Shown: positions 9,851 to 21,326 of the stretch, in pieces | Position numbering within the stretch: the stretch's first letter is position 1 | How the letters are laid out: the number at the start of each line of letters is the position of its first letter | Assembly (NCBI GenBank): GCA_027579435.1 | Contig: JANBPK010000962.1 | Location: forward strand, 1-54,664 | Length of the DNA stretch: 54,664 bases | Direction: 5' to 3' | From: Candolleomyces eurysporus | Lineage: Eukaryota > Basidiomycota > Agaricomycetes > Agaricales > Psathyrellaceae | Notes under the pieces: model-generated | The model's database searches: none | Seen by the model: only the letters and a program-made list of their open reading frames with translations | What the model was told of the DNA's origin: nothing | Program-made: the position numbers and the translations under genes

Positions 9851-11617
9851 ACGGCCAACCGTTTCGCTCCAGGCTCAGTTCATACGACGCTTGCTTGATT
9901 TTCTTCCGTTTTCTCGTATGAATCAAAATCCATGTAAATAAATCAAAAATCCCATTTTTGCCACATTGCTCAACCTGATGACATGAGAATGTTGGAATGA
10001 GATCACCGAGAGCGCGCAACAGCGCTATGCTTGCAACGATACAATACTTCCAAAGAGGGTCCCTTGTGGTGAAGAAGGGCTGAATTTGAGCTTTGATATG
10101 CAACAACACGATGCATGCCTGGTCTTTGTGTGATCTCTTGGAAACGGTCTCAAACCGACACTTGAAGAGATGCCTTTTCCAAAGGCGCAGCCAGGCATCG
10201 CACTGTCACTCCTGTACAGTCTCGCAATGGCGCATAGTCTCAAATGGTGATGCATTGATTTTGGTAATCGCGTCAATTTGAGGCTCATCACGGCGCATGT
10301 CAACGGGCCTACGCCATCTCTTGTACGATCACAGGCAAGTGTCTCCTTGATGCGGGACAGCCTTGGTGGTGTAGTACCGTTGGCGTCGGGGTTGTCAGGC
10401 TTGTCGAGAAGAGGAGCGTCGAATTGAGAAAGCGAGTTATGTGAAGGTGATATTTTGTGGTTTTCTTCTCTTTCTTTCATTTTCCCTCTCCGGGAGGGTT
10501 ACTTACGATCTAGGTGCTTTAGTTTCTTCCACCGTGGCCCAGCATCTCGGAGACATGCCTCCCGTAGCTCAACGATTCATGTTTCTCTATTCAATCATGA
10601 GCGTCTCGTAGATATTGCTCATTTCCACATTTCCACAGCTTACTCCTTGTGCCTACCTATTTTCACATCCTAGCTTTGCTTATCGACCACGATTTGAACC
10701 TCGTTGCGGTGGTGCGGCTGGTACCATCAGAAGACCAAATCACCAGTCGTACGGTACAAATTTGTTAGCAAAAATGATCATCTGTCTCCTGAGCGCCTAG
10801 CATGGCGTGGACCAAGGTACTATTTCTCCTTCGTGATAACAGATTTGGCAGAGACAACAGCTTAGCGCCTGCCGGGCCGAATCGCGGCTCATAGCGCTCA
10901 ACTAATGAACACTGCTGTTTCAATGTTTTTCCATGATACTTGAGCATTGAAAAGGCATATGGCATTTTTAATCTCCACTCCCGAGACGAAAATTTTACGA
11001 CACAAGATGGGATAACTTAATCGCATGAGAGCTGCGCTACCTCTCACCAACCTTCAGGGCGTCTATTCATTGGTCACGCTACCAGCGGAGTTGATGGCTC
11101 ACTATCAGAACACGAGGCATTAGCCGAACAATGAGCCACCACTCCAGACATGGGCCCAGCTGTAAAAANTTCACTCCAGGATTCGTTTTACATGTGCCCC
11201 AAGTCTCACTTAGAGACCCCGAGTTGTACTATTCTCATAAGTAGGTGGGTAGGCAGTACGCCCAATATGGCGCTTATTGCAAAAAAAACATACCTGTCAA
11301 AGATGAGTGATCCTTGCTGTGCGTTCTTTGTCACACCATCGATGTAGACTTGGCTTGAAGAATTATGAACAAGAACATTCAAGTGAGCGCCTATACCAGT
11401 CAGCGACAGTACTGCAGGCTTCAATGCCGATTATGGTGGCTGGCGCTCCGCGTCGCCTGGTACCGAATATCAATCTAAGAGCCCTCGATCTCATGCTCCA
11501 TTGGAGGCTAATGGCCTTGTCTGTAGCTGTAAGCTACTACTGCCAAATGTTTAAATACTGCACAAGTCTCTTCTAATCTCAAACAGCTCCCATCCTTTCC
11601 CACTTTACCTACTAGCC
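9851..11617. other. 1.8 kb with no supported gene
   Basis: A 151-codon minus-strand frame (10025-10480) has odd composition (many Cys/Arg/Ser) and no recognisable domain, so it is not called. The last 100 bases are pyrimidine-rich and lead into the UbiA gene at 11618. Confidence 0.35.
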
Positions 11618-12746
11618 ATGTCCCTCTTCTCAAATATGAGCAGCATCTTACAGAACATCGGGTACCATGCCTGGACTCTCATACTGTTCACTCGGTCGGA
11701 TTTCAAGACCACGCTTATCCCAGTGGTGCGTTTTCCCTGTGCCGTTGCTTTGACGGGGGGCTAATCCCATCTTCTTTAGAGCGTGTTGGGACTCGGAACA
11801 GCACAAGTCTGCCCTTCTAGCCCTATCTCAAATAGCGTGAAGGCGGTCTTCTGGCTTTGGTCTATCTTGTTACAGTTCAACATCAATAACCAGGCTATAA
11901 GCCCGGAGGAGGATGCGAAGAATAAGCCGTGGCGACCGATTCCCGCGGGGCGAATTTCTTTGCGCAATGCGAGAATCCTCCGATGGATCAGTGTTGCTTA
12001 TTGCTGCCTCCTTTCCTTCTACCTTCGAAAAGCCGTCCTCATTCCGTCCACGCTCTTCACCTGCTTCGTCTTCGTCTACAACTACCTCGGTTGGGACCAA
12101 AATGGCTTTATGAAGATCTTCATGCTTGCCTACGGGTACCCTACGATGGCTCTCGGCGCTGTGCTCGTTGCAGGTGGGTTCTATTATGGATATAGAAAAA
12201 AAATTTCCGCGATTAGTTGTTGATGGAATGCACAACAGAGTGTCCCGGGCCTGCACCCTTGGCTGAAATTCTCGATTGGAAGAAGTATCCTGAACTCATC
12301 TTCTTCTCCCTTGTCATCGCCACTACCGTTCATGCACAAGACTTCCAAGACGTCGAGGGAGATCGCGAGATTGGACGAAACACCGTGCCGATGATGTTCC
12401 CCTTCATGTCTCGCCTCGTGTTGCTGTTCCTTGTCCCCATGTGGACGATTTTCATTACAGTTTCCTCTAAGCCGCCTATGTGGCTTGGAGCGATTTATTA
12501 TGGGCTGTCGCTTGTCGTCGGGATACGATCCATCCTCTACCGAAACCCCAAGGATGACGCAAGGACAAACTTCTTCTACAGTGTGAGTTTATCATGATGT
12601 CTTCCTCCTCTTTGTATAGGTTGCTGACAATGCCATCGAAGCATTGGCTCTCACTCACATTGCTCCATCTGTGTCTCTATAAGAGACAGGCGTCAACTAC
12701 CGACATGTTCCTGCCGAGCGGGCTGGGGCCCCTGATCACCGCTTGA
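11618..12746 (+). CDS. UbiA-family integral membrane prenyltransferase or terpene cyclase, copy 1
   Basis: Exons 11618-11725, 11780-12173, 12239-12582 and 12642-12746 join into 316 aa. UbiA enzymes are multi-helix membrane proteins that use Mg-bound Asp motifs to ionise a prenyl diphosphate. The first motif is degenerate here: N73 ... EED81 then NKPWRPIPAGRI, where the classical NDxxD is expected. The second is intact: DFQDVEGD at 202-209. Hydrophobic helices fill the rest. This family in basidiomycetes includes relatives of fungal UbiA-type sesquiterpene cyclases, so either prenyl transfer or cyclisation is possible; the acceptor is unknown. Start: ATG 11618 gives MSLFSNMSSILQ; a second ATG six codons later also fits. 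A paralogue lies 2.7 kb downstream with the same splice phases. Confidence 0.8.
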
Positions 12747-13001
12747 TCTGATGGCGACTCTGAGCTGAGATCCCCTTCTGAGTTGATGATTTTGTTTTCT
12801 GTACAAGCACGCTTGCTCCGTCTTATGTTTCAGTACTGTATAAGTAGTCAGTTTGTCAAAGTACCAGTTTAGACCTTGTTCTTGTTCCAGCAGATCATCA
12901 ATGTCTTCCGGAAATACAAATGCCGAGAACTGGCGATCATTGCCAACAGTTGGACATTTTAGTCGGAGCTCCCAGTTACAAAGCCTAATTTGAGCATACA
13001 T
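12693..13001 (-). CDS. Antisense open frame overlapping the 3' end of UbiA copy 1
   Basis: About 100 sense codons on the minus strand, possibly entered from an acceptor at about 12980 (aaattag). It reads GNDRQFSAFVFPEDIDDLLE then QGLNWYFDKLTTYTVLKH. The composition is protein-like, but the last 18 codons are the exact antisense of the UbiA copy 1 terminal exon. No domain recognised. It may be an exon of a convergent gene or chance. Confidence 0.25.
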   Translation of the reverse strand: MYAQIRLCNWELRLKCPTVGNDRQFSAFVFPEDIDDLLEQEQGLNWYFDKLTTYTVLKHKTEQACLYRKQNHQLRRGSQLRVAIRSSGDQGPQPARQEHVGS

Positions 13002-13454
13002 AGAAGACGTCGGTATCTATGTTGCACGATATCGGTCGTTGATTCCTTCTGGACTTACCTTTTCCCCTCGTTCTCAGTTGTCTGCGCATATTTAAGGAGG
13101 AATCGTAGCCGTGTGCGTAGCCAATCTCCTTCATTCGTCGACAGTCAAGTAATTAGTCCCATCTCTATCTGAGCCTCTTTCACCCAGGGAGACAACAACG
13201 ATTGCTCAATCACAACAGACGTTTTAAGTAGCAAGATCTTAATATACCGCCTCAGGGTAGCTCTTACGGCGTATGTATGAATACAAGGTCCATAGGACAA
13301 GCCATGAAACATAACAGGACACTGAAACACAAAAAAGTCAGGAAATAATGAATAAAATCCATTCCTGAAAGCTAAGTCTCCAAGCTTCAAGCCTAGAAGA
13401 TTGACATCCTGCATTCCATCAGTGGGATCTCTTGGCGAAGGAAGCTGCGATGAT

Positions 13455-13958
13455 TTACTTGACTCGGACGTAATCCTGCTCTAAGCTCAGAGCTGAATCA
13501 CCGGCAAACTCGTCGTCTTTCGGCCCGTTCCGCATTGCATGGAAATTTCGTGGCCCCATAGTATCCGTACGACCCGGCTTTCTTGTCGGCAGCCTGTTGT
13601 TGAACAAACTGGCAAGCTGATTCCAGTCCTTGATCGTAGAACGTGGCTCCGAGTACCCCGAAGGGCGTGAATGTGACGGCAAGTCAACCAGGAGGAGTCT
13701 CTAGTACTTGCCAACTGCGTATACTGCTCCGAGAAGAGCACTAGCAGCATGTACGAGAGAGCGACAGTGTGTTGGGGCCCTGCGTCCTGAACATGGCTGC
13801 AAAGTTCGCATAGCCACGTTTCCCAACTGAGCTGGCACATCCAAACAGATAGGAAACAGAGCCAAGACTGAGCTGTGCAGGATGTGCTTTGCGGCATCGA
13901 CTGTATTTACGTAAGGATAGCTTGACGAGGACGGCTGTGCAGTTGGGAACCTTAACAA
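13455..13958 (-). CDS. Candidate exons of a hypothetical protein
   Basis: Two open stretches in the same minus-strand frame, 13958-13704 and 13682-13455, are separated only by a stop at 13701-13703; a short intron starting GTACTAG would remove it. The first part has hydrophobic segments (HSSVLALFPICLDV, ASALLGAVYAVGK). The second is a polar tail (NQLASLFNNRLPTRKPGRTD ... DYVRVK). This resembles a membrane protein with a cytosolic C-terminal tail. Family not recognised. Confidence 0.3.
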
Positions 13959-14027
13959 AGCAGAATCACGGTTTCAACACATACTCACCGCCATCAGGGT
14001 AGTTACCAAGGTATGTACTTTACGGCA

Positions 14028-14056
14028 CAAGGTCCCGTTCCGGAGCAGCCGGTTTC
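14028..14056 (+). repeat. 29-bp dispersed motif, copy 1
   Basis: Begins caaggtcccgttccggagc and is repeated with one substitution and one N at 37244-37272 in the same orientation. See the paired entry. Weak similarity continues for about 30 bp beyond the core. Confidence 0.6.
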
Positions 14057-15427
14057 CGCACTACTCGAAACAGGGAAGCGAGGTCGGCCGTTCCTGATTG
14101 GGACCTTACGCCGTCTCTGTATGAAATGCCATGAAGGACCTCTGTGGCTAGAGACAGTGAGTTTTATCGAACCAATAAATATTTCAGATGCTGAAGTTCG
14201 TTCTAAGTGCTATAGACAGTGAGACTCTCCAATACGTGAAGAATTGATTACTCGTTCCGCACTCGCCATACCGTCGAAACCGGAACATGCATTCCCATCT
14301 CAATTCTTACTCCTTCTCTGTGCGTTGAGCCATATCGTGCGCAAACGTTTCGATTTAAGCCAGTGCACGAACGAAACATATACAGTCATCATTTCAGCTA
14401 GATGGCCGGTCTATACTAGAATACTCCAGAGAATGAAACTCTATCTCGCAGTGAGGTAGCTCACTCACGATTGGCGATACTAGCTCGTTATGACCCCAGA
14501 CGTGAGATATCCTTGTTCATCCGACCTTCCGAACATTAAGGGGGGNCGATCTGATGCATCCAATTGAAGATATCATGCAACATATACCAATATCAAGTAC
14601 CAATTGAATACAATGAAGCGTGACTGAGTACTTTGGCATTACGAACTTCCACACCTGAGCCGAGCCGACAAACTTATGAGGGGGTTTTGCGGTTGACCCA
14701 GCAATAGTAATCCATACGTTCCCATCATCGTTATTCGAAGATATCTAAACTCACTGGAGGACTTGTTAAAACCGCTATACCTCCTTACGGGCAACACGCT
14801 CAGACGGCGGCCTCGGCTTCGCTCATTAGGCGCTTATGTCTTCCCCTTGGGGCTACATACACTCTACAGGCAGCGAGTCAGTCGAAGCCGTTGACATCGC
14901 CGTCTTTGAGGAACACGGCATTCTTAAAATGGATATGGCTTGTTTAAGCCGACGTTACACCTTTACCTCATTTTGTAGGTAGGTAGCCGAACACAATATG
15001 ATTCGTGAAAGCGCGGCAAGTTGAGATCGGAACTGCGCATGCAATGGCTGTTGGCGGTATCACAACGAAAACAAAATCCTCGGGTTTTAAATGTTCTCCG
15101 GATGATTTTCTAGGACTAAAATGTGCTGTACCATCACATCTTCGACTTACGCAGCTTGGAAGACTCCTGCACTCGAGGCGAAAGACAAATCCACACACAC
15201 ACATTCCAGTGCTGGCTAGCCTGTTTTGAGTACTTCCGTATCTGTCTCAGATACTGAGATGCTGGAAGCTCCAGACATTTAAAAACGAGTTGCTTCGGAC
15301 ACACCCATTCCTCCAGTCCTCACACCCCTTACTTTACTTCGGTATGTTTCTTTCGAGCATGGGTTATTCAAAACGGTCCAGCCTATTGCGCAGTTTCCCA
15401 AAGTTGTTGCGGGCTGCAGATGTTTTC

Positions 15428-16492
15428 ATGTCCAACAAAGTTTTGCAGAGTGTTGTGTACCACTCGTGGACACTGGCTCTGTTCACCTGGTCTGATATCA
15501 AGACTACGCTTATCCCAGTGGTGAGTCTTTTTTCGCCGAGTTACTTTCACGGAGACCGATGCCATACATAGAGCGTTTTCGGACTTGGAACAGCACCAGT
15601 CTGCCCTTCAACTCCCATCTCCAGCAGCCTAAAAGCTGTCCTCTGGCTGTGGTCAATTTTATTACAATTCAACTTGAATAATCAAACGGCAAGTCCAGGA
15701 GAGGATGCGAAGAACAAGCCATGGCGACCGATTCCTTCAGGCCGGATCTCGTTGCGCAATGCAATCATCCTTCGATGGATAAGTGTTGCATATTGTTGCA
15801 TCCTTTCATTATATCTCCGGACGACCACTCTCATTCCATCCATATTGTTCACCTGCCTTGTCGTTCTATACAACTTCTTCGGTTGGGATGAGAATGGGTT
15901 CATCAAGAATCTCATGAATGGCTTTGGATACTCGGCAATGGCGCTGGGAACTGTGCTTGCTGCAGGTACGTCTCCCATTTACAAACCTTCACAATTCGCG
16001 TTCGCCTCTGATTAACATCCACAGAGTGCAGCAGCCCCTCGGAATCCATCACTGAAGTTTTTAACTTCGCGAAGTACACAGAACTCATAGTCTTCTTCCT
16101 TATTCTCGTTACCACCATTCACGCACAAGACTTTCAAGACATTGAAGGGGATCGCGAGACTGGACGAAATACCCTCCCGATGATGTTTCCTGTCTTATCC
16201 CGCGTTACAATGCTCCTCTTCCTTCCCTTGTGGACAACCCTCGTTGCGAACTTCTGTAACCCGCCTATATGGCTCGGTACATTGTATCTCGCATTGTCGC
16301 TCATAGTCGGCGTGCGGTTCTTCGTCTACCGAAGATCCCAAGACGATGAGTGGACCTACTTTGCCTACAATGTGAGTATCTCGTACTATCGTCCCACCAT
16401 CCGGTTTTCTGATCGCACTGTTCAAGATTTGGCTCTCTTTCACAATCCTCCATCTATGCCTTTACAAAACTCAGAGACACGAGTATATCTGA
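15428..16492 (+). CDS. UbiA-family integral membrane prenyltransferase or terpene cyclase, copy 2
   Basis: Exons 15428-15520, 15572-15965, 16025-16371 and 16427-16492 join into 299 aa. The gene is colinear with copy 1, with the same number of exons, the same phases and an identical 394-nt second exon length. Motif 1 is again degenerate (NNQTASPGED then NKPWRPIPSGRI), motif 2 intact (DFQDIEGD). The two proteins end differently: here KTQRHEYI, in copy 1 a longer tail. The start chosen (MSNKVLQ) aligns best with copy 1; in-frame ATGs at 15290, 15344 and 15358 would add up to 46 residues. Substrate unknown. Confidence 0.8.
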
Positions 16493-17178
16493 CTTAGAGC
16501 CCTGATCCACGACCGCTCGGACACTGAGTCCGAAAAAATTGAACCAATCAATTTCAGAATCCAAACACATCGTATCCCTTGAAACTCTCTAGCCATGTAT
16601 TAACGAACTTAGGTACCATAAAGATCAATTTATTTTGCTCCAAGGCTCCTGCCCTGCGACATGATGTTTGGGTGCTGTGCGAGCCAACGACAACTACCGA
16701 CCAACAAAGCCCATCAATATTGTTCTTAAATCTCTTTTTTGGCGATGCATCAAACACGGGGCGTCCATTGTTTGTTTTCAACAATTGATGGCTGCCGCGC
16801 CTCTTGAAGCATAACGACAACGTAGGGCTCACGGTTCATTGTTTTGATGATATTCAAAGGGCGATCTTTCTGGCGTTGCAGTCGTAAGTCGATTCCGATT
16901 TCCTCTTCCCTCACCCATGCCGCTCTCCAGAGTGGCTGGATTCCTCCATTCTAGGTCTCTTACGCGGGACAAGTCCAAATATGGCAAGCATTGTGGAATA
17001 GAAGGTCCTCCCCCTGCCTCGCACAGTGGTGCGATCTTTGCGGAACAGCGCTTAGGAATCAGTTGCCGCCCGGAGGGGGCGTGTCCGGCTGCTTCAGGTT
17101 TACGCTCGATGTTTCTTACCGACGCTGAGGGTCGATGATGCAGACATCGCGACAAACACCTCATCTTTTTCTCTTACG
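16493..17178. other. Intergenic, no supported gene
   Basis: No recognisable coding sequence. Overlapping frames at 16829-17164 (minus) and 16917-17138 (plus) are mirror images without domain content. Confidence 0.35.
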
Positions 17179-17952
17179 ATGAACTATGAAGATGATGTCC
17201 AAGGCGCAGCCGTCGACGATTTCGATCGCGAATATCCGGATTCGGACTATGGAGGCGAAGTCCGCGAAGACCAGAACCGTATCATCACAATTCGCAATAG
17301 AAGCTATCTGGTTACCGTCGTTGCAAACCTGGAATCTTCTGGCCCTTGCCTTTTCTCTGCGTTCGGTGCTATCCCTCCTTCCAACGAGGTGAACCAGATT
17401 GCACGTTGAATCGCTCCTTCTATCGGACCGCAACAGCGCTTGGTGCGAGTTTTCAGGGTATTGGAAGTAGCCCCCAGACACCAATTGCAAGTCCTTAGTT
17501 TATATAGACCAACACATATTTTCTCTGGGCAGGGACGCTACTGATGAGGATTCGTGCGATGTACGAATATCTCCAGCGCTTGGCCACCCAACCGTCGATC
17601 GTTGTTCGTTCGGATGGGTGGAATGGGTGTAAGGTCATCCCGTTCGCCCATGTGCCTCGCTATCGCTATCTGGCCTTCTTTCTCACCTGATGGTTTCACG
17701 ATGGACGAAGAAAGCCCAGTCATGCCTGATACAGACTCTGAACGCATGGAGGAGATTCTGGGGATTTTTGAGGAATGTACCAATCCGGAGGTCGTGATGC
17801 GAGATGTCAGGCGGGGTTCTGGGTTGCGCGACGAACCATCTTTTTATAGCTGGTTGCCAGAACAACACGAATGTGCGGAGGTGAATGGAAGGCATGTTCA
17901 AGGACACGGGAAAGCAGGCCTCGCTCTGTGCCCCGACAGCCTTGAATTTTAG
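17179..17952 (+). CDS. Candidate multi-exon hypothetical protein
   Basis: The first stretch (17179-17409) is acidic: MNYEDDVQGAAVDDFDREYP, then EDQNRIITIRNRSYLVTVVA. Later open stretches follow at about 17535-17630 and 17701-17952 (MDEESPVMPDTDSERMEEIL ... FYSWLPEQHECAEVNG). Possible introns are GTTGAATCG...TTTTCAG and GTCCTTAG...GGGCAG, but the joins are not secure. No domain recognised. The acidic N-terminus and continuous coding look support a real gene; exon limits are uncertain. Confidence 0.35.
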
Positions 17953-18091
17953 ACTGACTGCCATTGATAGAGGCTCTCAGCGCCGCTTCTAATTGTTTAT
18001 TCCCAACTCTACTGTAAATATAGATATAGGTATAGATAGAGATAAATTAGACAAGACCGGTATCCAAATCTCCCAAATTTACGTTATTCGC

Positions 18092-19842
18092 CTAAAAATT
18101 CGCCTGCAGCTCTGGCCAGTCGCACAAACAGGGATCGTCATCCATCCAAGCGGAGGTAACACTAACTCCATGCGCATATTCTTCGACCCTCAGCTCTAAT
18201 CCACCGTCGACGCACTCCTTGAGAAGTGGTAGGCCCTCAAATGATGTTGAAAGACGTATAAGCCCACGAAGGCCGGCCACCGAATAAATTAACACTTCTT
18301 TGAGAGCGTTCTTGGAACTTTTCTTCCTGGCATCGACAAAGCGTTCGAAGCTCTCCTCATGTATATCATGAGTGATCCACCTGCGGTAGCGTTTCTTATA
18401 CGCCATCGGGCGCAAGATGAGCTTTCGAAGTTGGGGGAGGAGCCAAGGTTCATCGTTATCCGAACGAACGATTCGGAGCGCATTGAAGAACGCCCGACCA
18501 GAATCTCCCAGCCGTATGTCAAGCGTTTCGAGGCCCGTTGCCGAACTTAGCAGGGTGGCCAGTGTCGGGTAATCGATGGTGTCCCAGGAAAACGCTAAAT
18601 GGACCAGGTGGGGGAAATCATCCAGCCGTGCTGCCAAGCGTGCGACGTCTTCGCCCTCCCACACCGGCACACCTGCCTCTCGTGAAGTATCCATATCATC
18701 CCCTTCGAGTCGCAGGTATTTGAGGTTAGGGAAGTCGAGGATATCGAGGAACTCGGGGTAGTGAATGTAGCCGTCGAGAGTGCATCCGAACTTGAGAAAG
18801 AGGCCCTCGAAATTGGGAAGGTGGACCGCTGGACGCCCGTCCCACTGAGCGGCGAACATGGGATTGAAATCCGGATCGTCGAGCGTGAGGCCGAGGTAGC
18901 GAAGTTCAGTGCACGAAGCTAGATACTTCTCGATGAATGTGAAGTTGTGGCTTTCGTCGCATTGCAGGAAGTGGGTGAGTTGATTCCAAGGAAGGAGCAG
19001 TTTAATATCATCGATGTCGATGAACCACTCGTCAAGTGCAACCCGGCGGAGGGAGGGACAGTCTTTGAAAGCTTCCAATGTAGGAGGCATGCCCTCTATT
19101 TCGACCCAGCCCCGGAGCTGTGAAATGCTGAGTCGTTGAAGGCAGGGGAATAAATTCGACGGGAGTTCGGCGATACGGGACTGGTGGACGCCGTGGAGGG
19201 AAAGGCTCGTCAGAGAACGGCTGATGGGAGCCATGAGCGTTACCCAGGTGGAAGCAGGCATGTTTGGGTTCTTTGGCCATTCGACTTGAAGATGAAATGG
19301 ATCGGTTTTGGAGCGGCGTGCGATTTCGAGCAAGCGGGGAACCCCTGATGCAGTCTTCATCATTGACTTGCGTATCCGAAGGTGTTTCCAGAGATCGGCA
19401 TAGTGTATGGCCACGGCTCTCCACCTCCGACAGACCTGTGTGAGCACGGTGGGAGATTGGGTTGAACGGATGGTAACGAGCCATTGGGGAGACGGAAGGG
19501 TACGTTTGAAAATTTCTCGTAGAATATCGTCAGGGACGCGTCGAACGGGCGCGAGGATTTCGTCGCAACGAGTCACTTCTCGTAGAATTTCTTCTTCTTC
19601 CAGTTTAAGCCCCTTCATCCGTTCCCAAATATCAGAGAGGTGCTGAAGATAGCCAGCTTTCTCGCTCTGTGCTTGGAATAGTGCCTCCTCATCAGGATGG
19701 CACAGAGGGTAGGCGGAATGGTCAAATCTTCCTATTGAGTACGTCGATACGTGTGTTATATTTCTGTTGAGGAAATCTTACCGTCCATTGACCCTGGTAT
19801 TACGGAAGGGATGAGATTTGGTCCAGTGGACGCTCCTGTCAT
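18092..19842 (-). CDS. F-box protein, 566 aa
   Basis: Exon 1 19842-19782 and exon 2 19731-18092, with a 50-nt intron (GTAAG donor, AATAG acceptor). After a helical leader (ALFQAQSEKAGYLQHLSDIW) comes an F-box-like motif at about residues 77-125: RRVPDDILREIFKRTLPS ... LTQVCRRWRAVAIHYADLW, where the Pro-Asp-Ile-Leu start and the CRRWR helix bind Skp1. The rest is leucine-rich and repeat-like (LRYLGLTLDD, LKYLRLEGDD, LETLDIRLGD), typical of the substrate-binding part. Agaricomycetes carry very large numbers of such F-box/LRR-like proteins; most have unknown targets. Role: presumed substrate receptor of an SCF ubiquitin ligase. The start ATG is the first after upstream stops in a good context; two overlapping frames upstream make it uncertain. 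Confidence 0.85.
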
Positions 19843-20265
19843 GATGGCAGTTTGCACGTCGCGGGAGTCGAGTTGCCGGACATCCGAAACGCGAGTTTGG
19901 TCTGGGATTGTACTTGTGATATTCCAGGGATAGTAGTAAACAAAGGCATTCGAGTTCGTGGACGTCAATTTGCAGTTCACTCACCAGCTCAGTTGAGGAC
20001 CAATCCCAAACCTATTATGGTCCTTTGAAAAAATAGGACCGATAGCCCCTCCATTCGACAGAGTCGCCCTTGNTATGCCTCGAGACTTGCGACCGTCTCC
20101 CACCGCCATGCGCGCTTTNGACCAGCCGCCATTCCTTGACCAAGCCAACGCGGGCCAGTGCGTCTCAGTCACCATTTCCAAGCAACCGCGCGTATTTATA
20201 CAGCGCAGTTTGCAGAATTGGAATGGCAGCGGTACTACCCCGCTCACCCTAGATCTCCAATCAAC
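19843..20265. other. Divergent intergenic region between the F-box gene and the second MFS...FI.S.FS gene
   Basis: 423 bp shared by two genes transcribed away from each other. A TATTTATA element at about 20192-20199 lies roughly 70 bp upstream of ATG 20266 and could be the TATA box of the plus-strand gene. Confidence 0.4.
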
Positions 20266-21326
20266 ATGTTCAGCCAAGTCAAAAACTTCATCGAGTCTCT
20301 GTTCTCCACCCATCGTCGGAGGCTGACCCGCGTCAGGAACAACCCTCAAACTAGGGTTGACCTCCTTGAAGGCACTGAACGTGAGGAAAATCCTCGTCCC
20401 CCACCCTACAGTCCTCCCAGTATGCCTTTCATGCCCGCCCATTCCCACCTTTCTAACCATTCTTCTTAGCTTATACCAGCTTCATCGAACTTCAATGGTC
20501 TGGAAATTCAAGCCTTCCTCCCTACACTCCACGAGTTTCCTGTGGTACGCCGTTGCTTTTCCATTCCGAGGTCATAACAAATATAAACTTGCTCGTCATA
20601 GACTCTGGTTTCAGGACTGCAATCCTCATTGACTGGAACGACGCTCTGGTTGACGGTTATGAGAACCGCGCCAGCTCCCAGCTCATGCACCCTACTGGAT
20701 CNTATAATCTGCATGCTAGAAGCTTCGTCGATCTCGATTCGGATGATGGAGACGGTTCTGTCCGAGGTGCTGACGATCACTCCTTTGACGAGGAGCTCTT
20801 TGAGTATCCGGAACNTTGCCCTTGGAGNTTGCTNCTCTCCCCCATAGCCGACGAAGCAAGGTTCACTGGCCACCGCTATGGAAGTCTGGATGTTGAACTG
20901 TTTTCTCTGAGTGGNATCGCCACCAATCCTTCCGCTGGTNCTTCTTANTACATACCCGGTTTCTCTCCGCTTCAAGTTGTGAATGNCTTGAACTCTGACT
21001 TCCTGGATGAACCACATGTCGCGTCCCCTGCGCCAANCCCACTTCAAACCCCCGNCTCTAACCTGCTTAACTCTGACCTTCCTGGGCCGCTAGCGCTAAC
21101 TCCGCACGAAATGGTTTGGGTACCTCCTACCACCGATATTGACCCACAGGATTTGATAATGGACGAAAACAGAAAAGCTCAACTCTCCTATGAAGATCTC
21201 ATGTCATCCTATTCAATGACCNTGGCCCGTTTCCTGGTTAATTCGGCTAGCAGCGAAGCACTCTGGGAACACTTTCTTCATGGGCTCAGGGCGTTGGACC
21301 CCGATAACTACGAAGAANCAGGATGA
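20266..21326 (+). CDS. Two-exon hypothetical protein, MFSxxxxFIxSxFS family, second member
   Basis: Exons 20266-20419 and 20470-21326, intron 50 nt (GTATGC donor, TCTTAG acceptor), about 336 aa. The N-terminus MFSQVKNFIESLFSTHRRR matches that of the gene at 7598. After the intron come a Pro/Tyr-rich strip, then SEVITNINLLVIDSGFRTAI, an acidic region (DLDSDDGDGS, DDHSFDEELFEYPE) and a repeated SNLLNSDLPGPLALTPHEMV-type segment. A final helical block (MTxARFLVNSASSEALWEHF) ends near the stop. Several N bases interrupt codons but the frame holds. No known domain, signal peptide or membrane helix. Function unknown. Confidence 0.6.

Larger units (their letters stand above)
13002..15427. other. Spacer between the UbiA paralogues, with relic-like sequence
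   Basis: No complete gene seen. It contains one candidate minus-strand exon group (13455-13958, listed separately) and a copy of a 29-bp dispersed motif at 14028-14056. The sequence at 14500-15000 is open to stops in every frame. The 2.7 kb length suggests an insertion between what were once neighbouring duplicates. Confidence 0.35.

Noticed and set aside
10025..10480. 151-codon minus-strand open frame
   Set aside because: Unbalanced composition, no domain, and no splice-supported neighbours; not called as a gene.
12670..12691. TATAAGAGACAG resembling a sequencing transposon adapter end
   Set aside because: Only the last 12 bases match, and the surrounding sequence continues the UbiA reading frame (HLCLYK) exactly as in copy 2, so it is native coding sequence.
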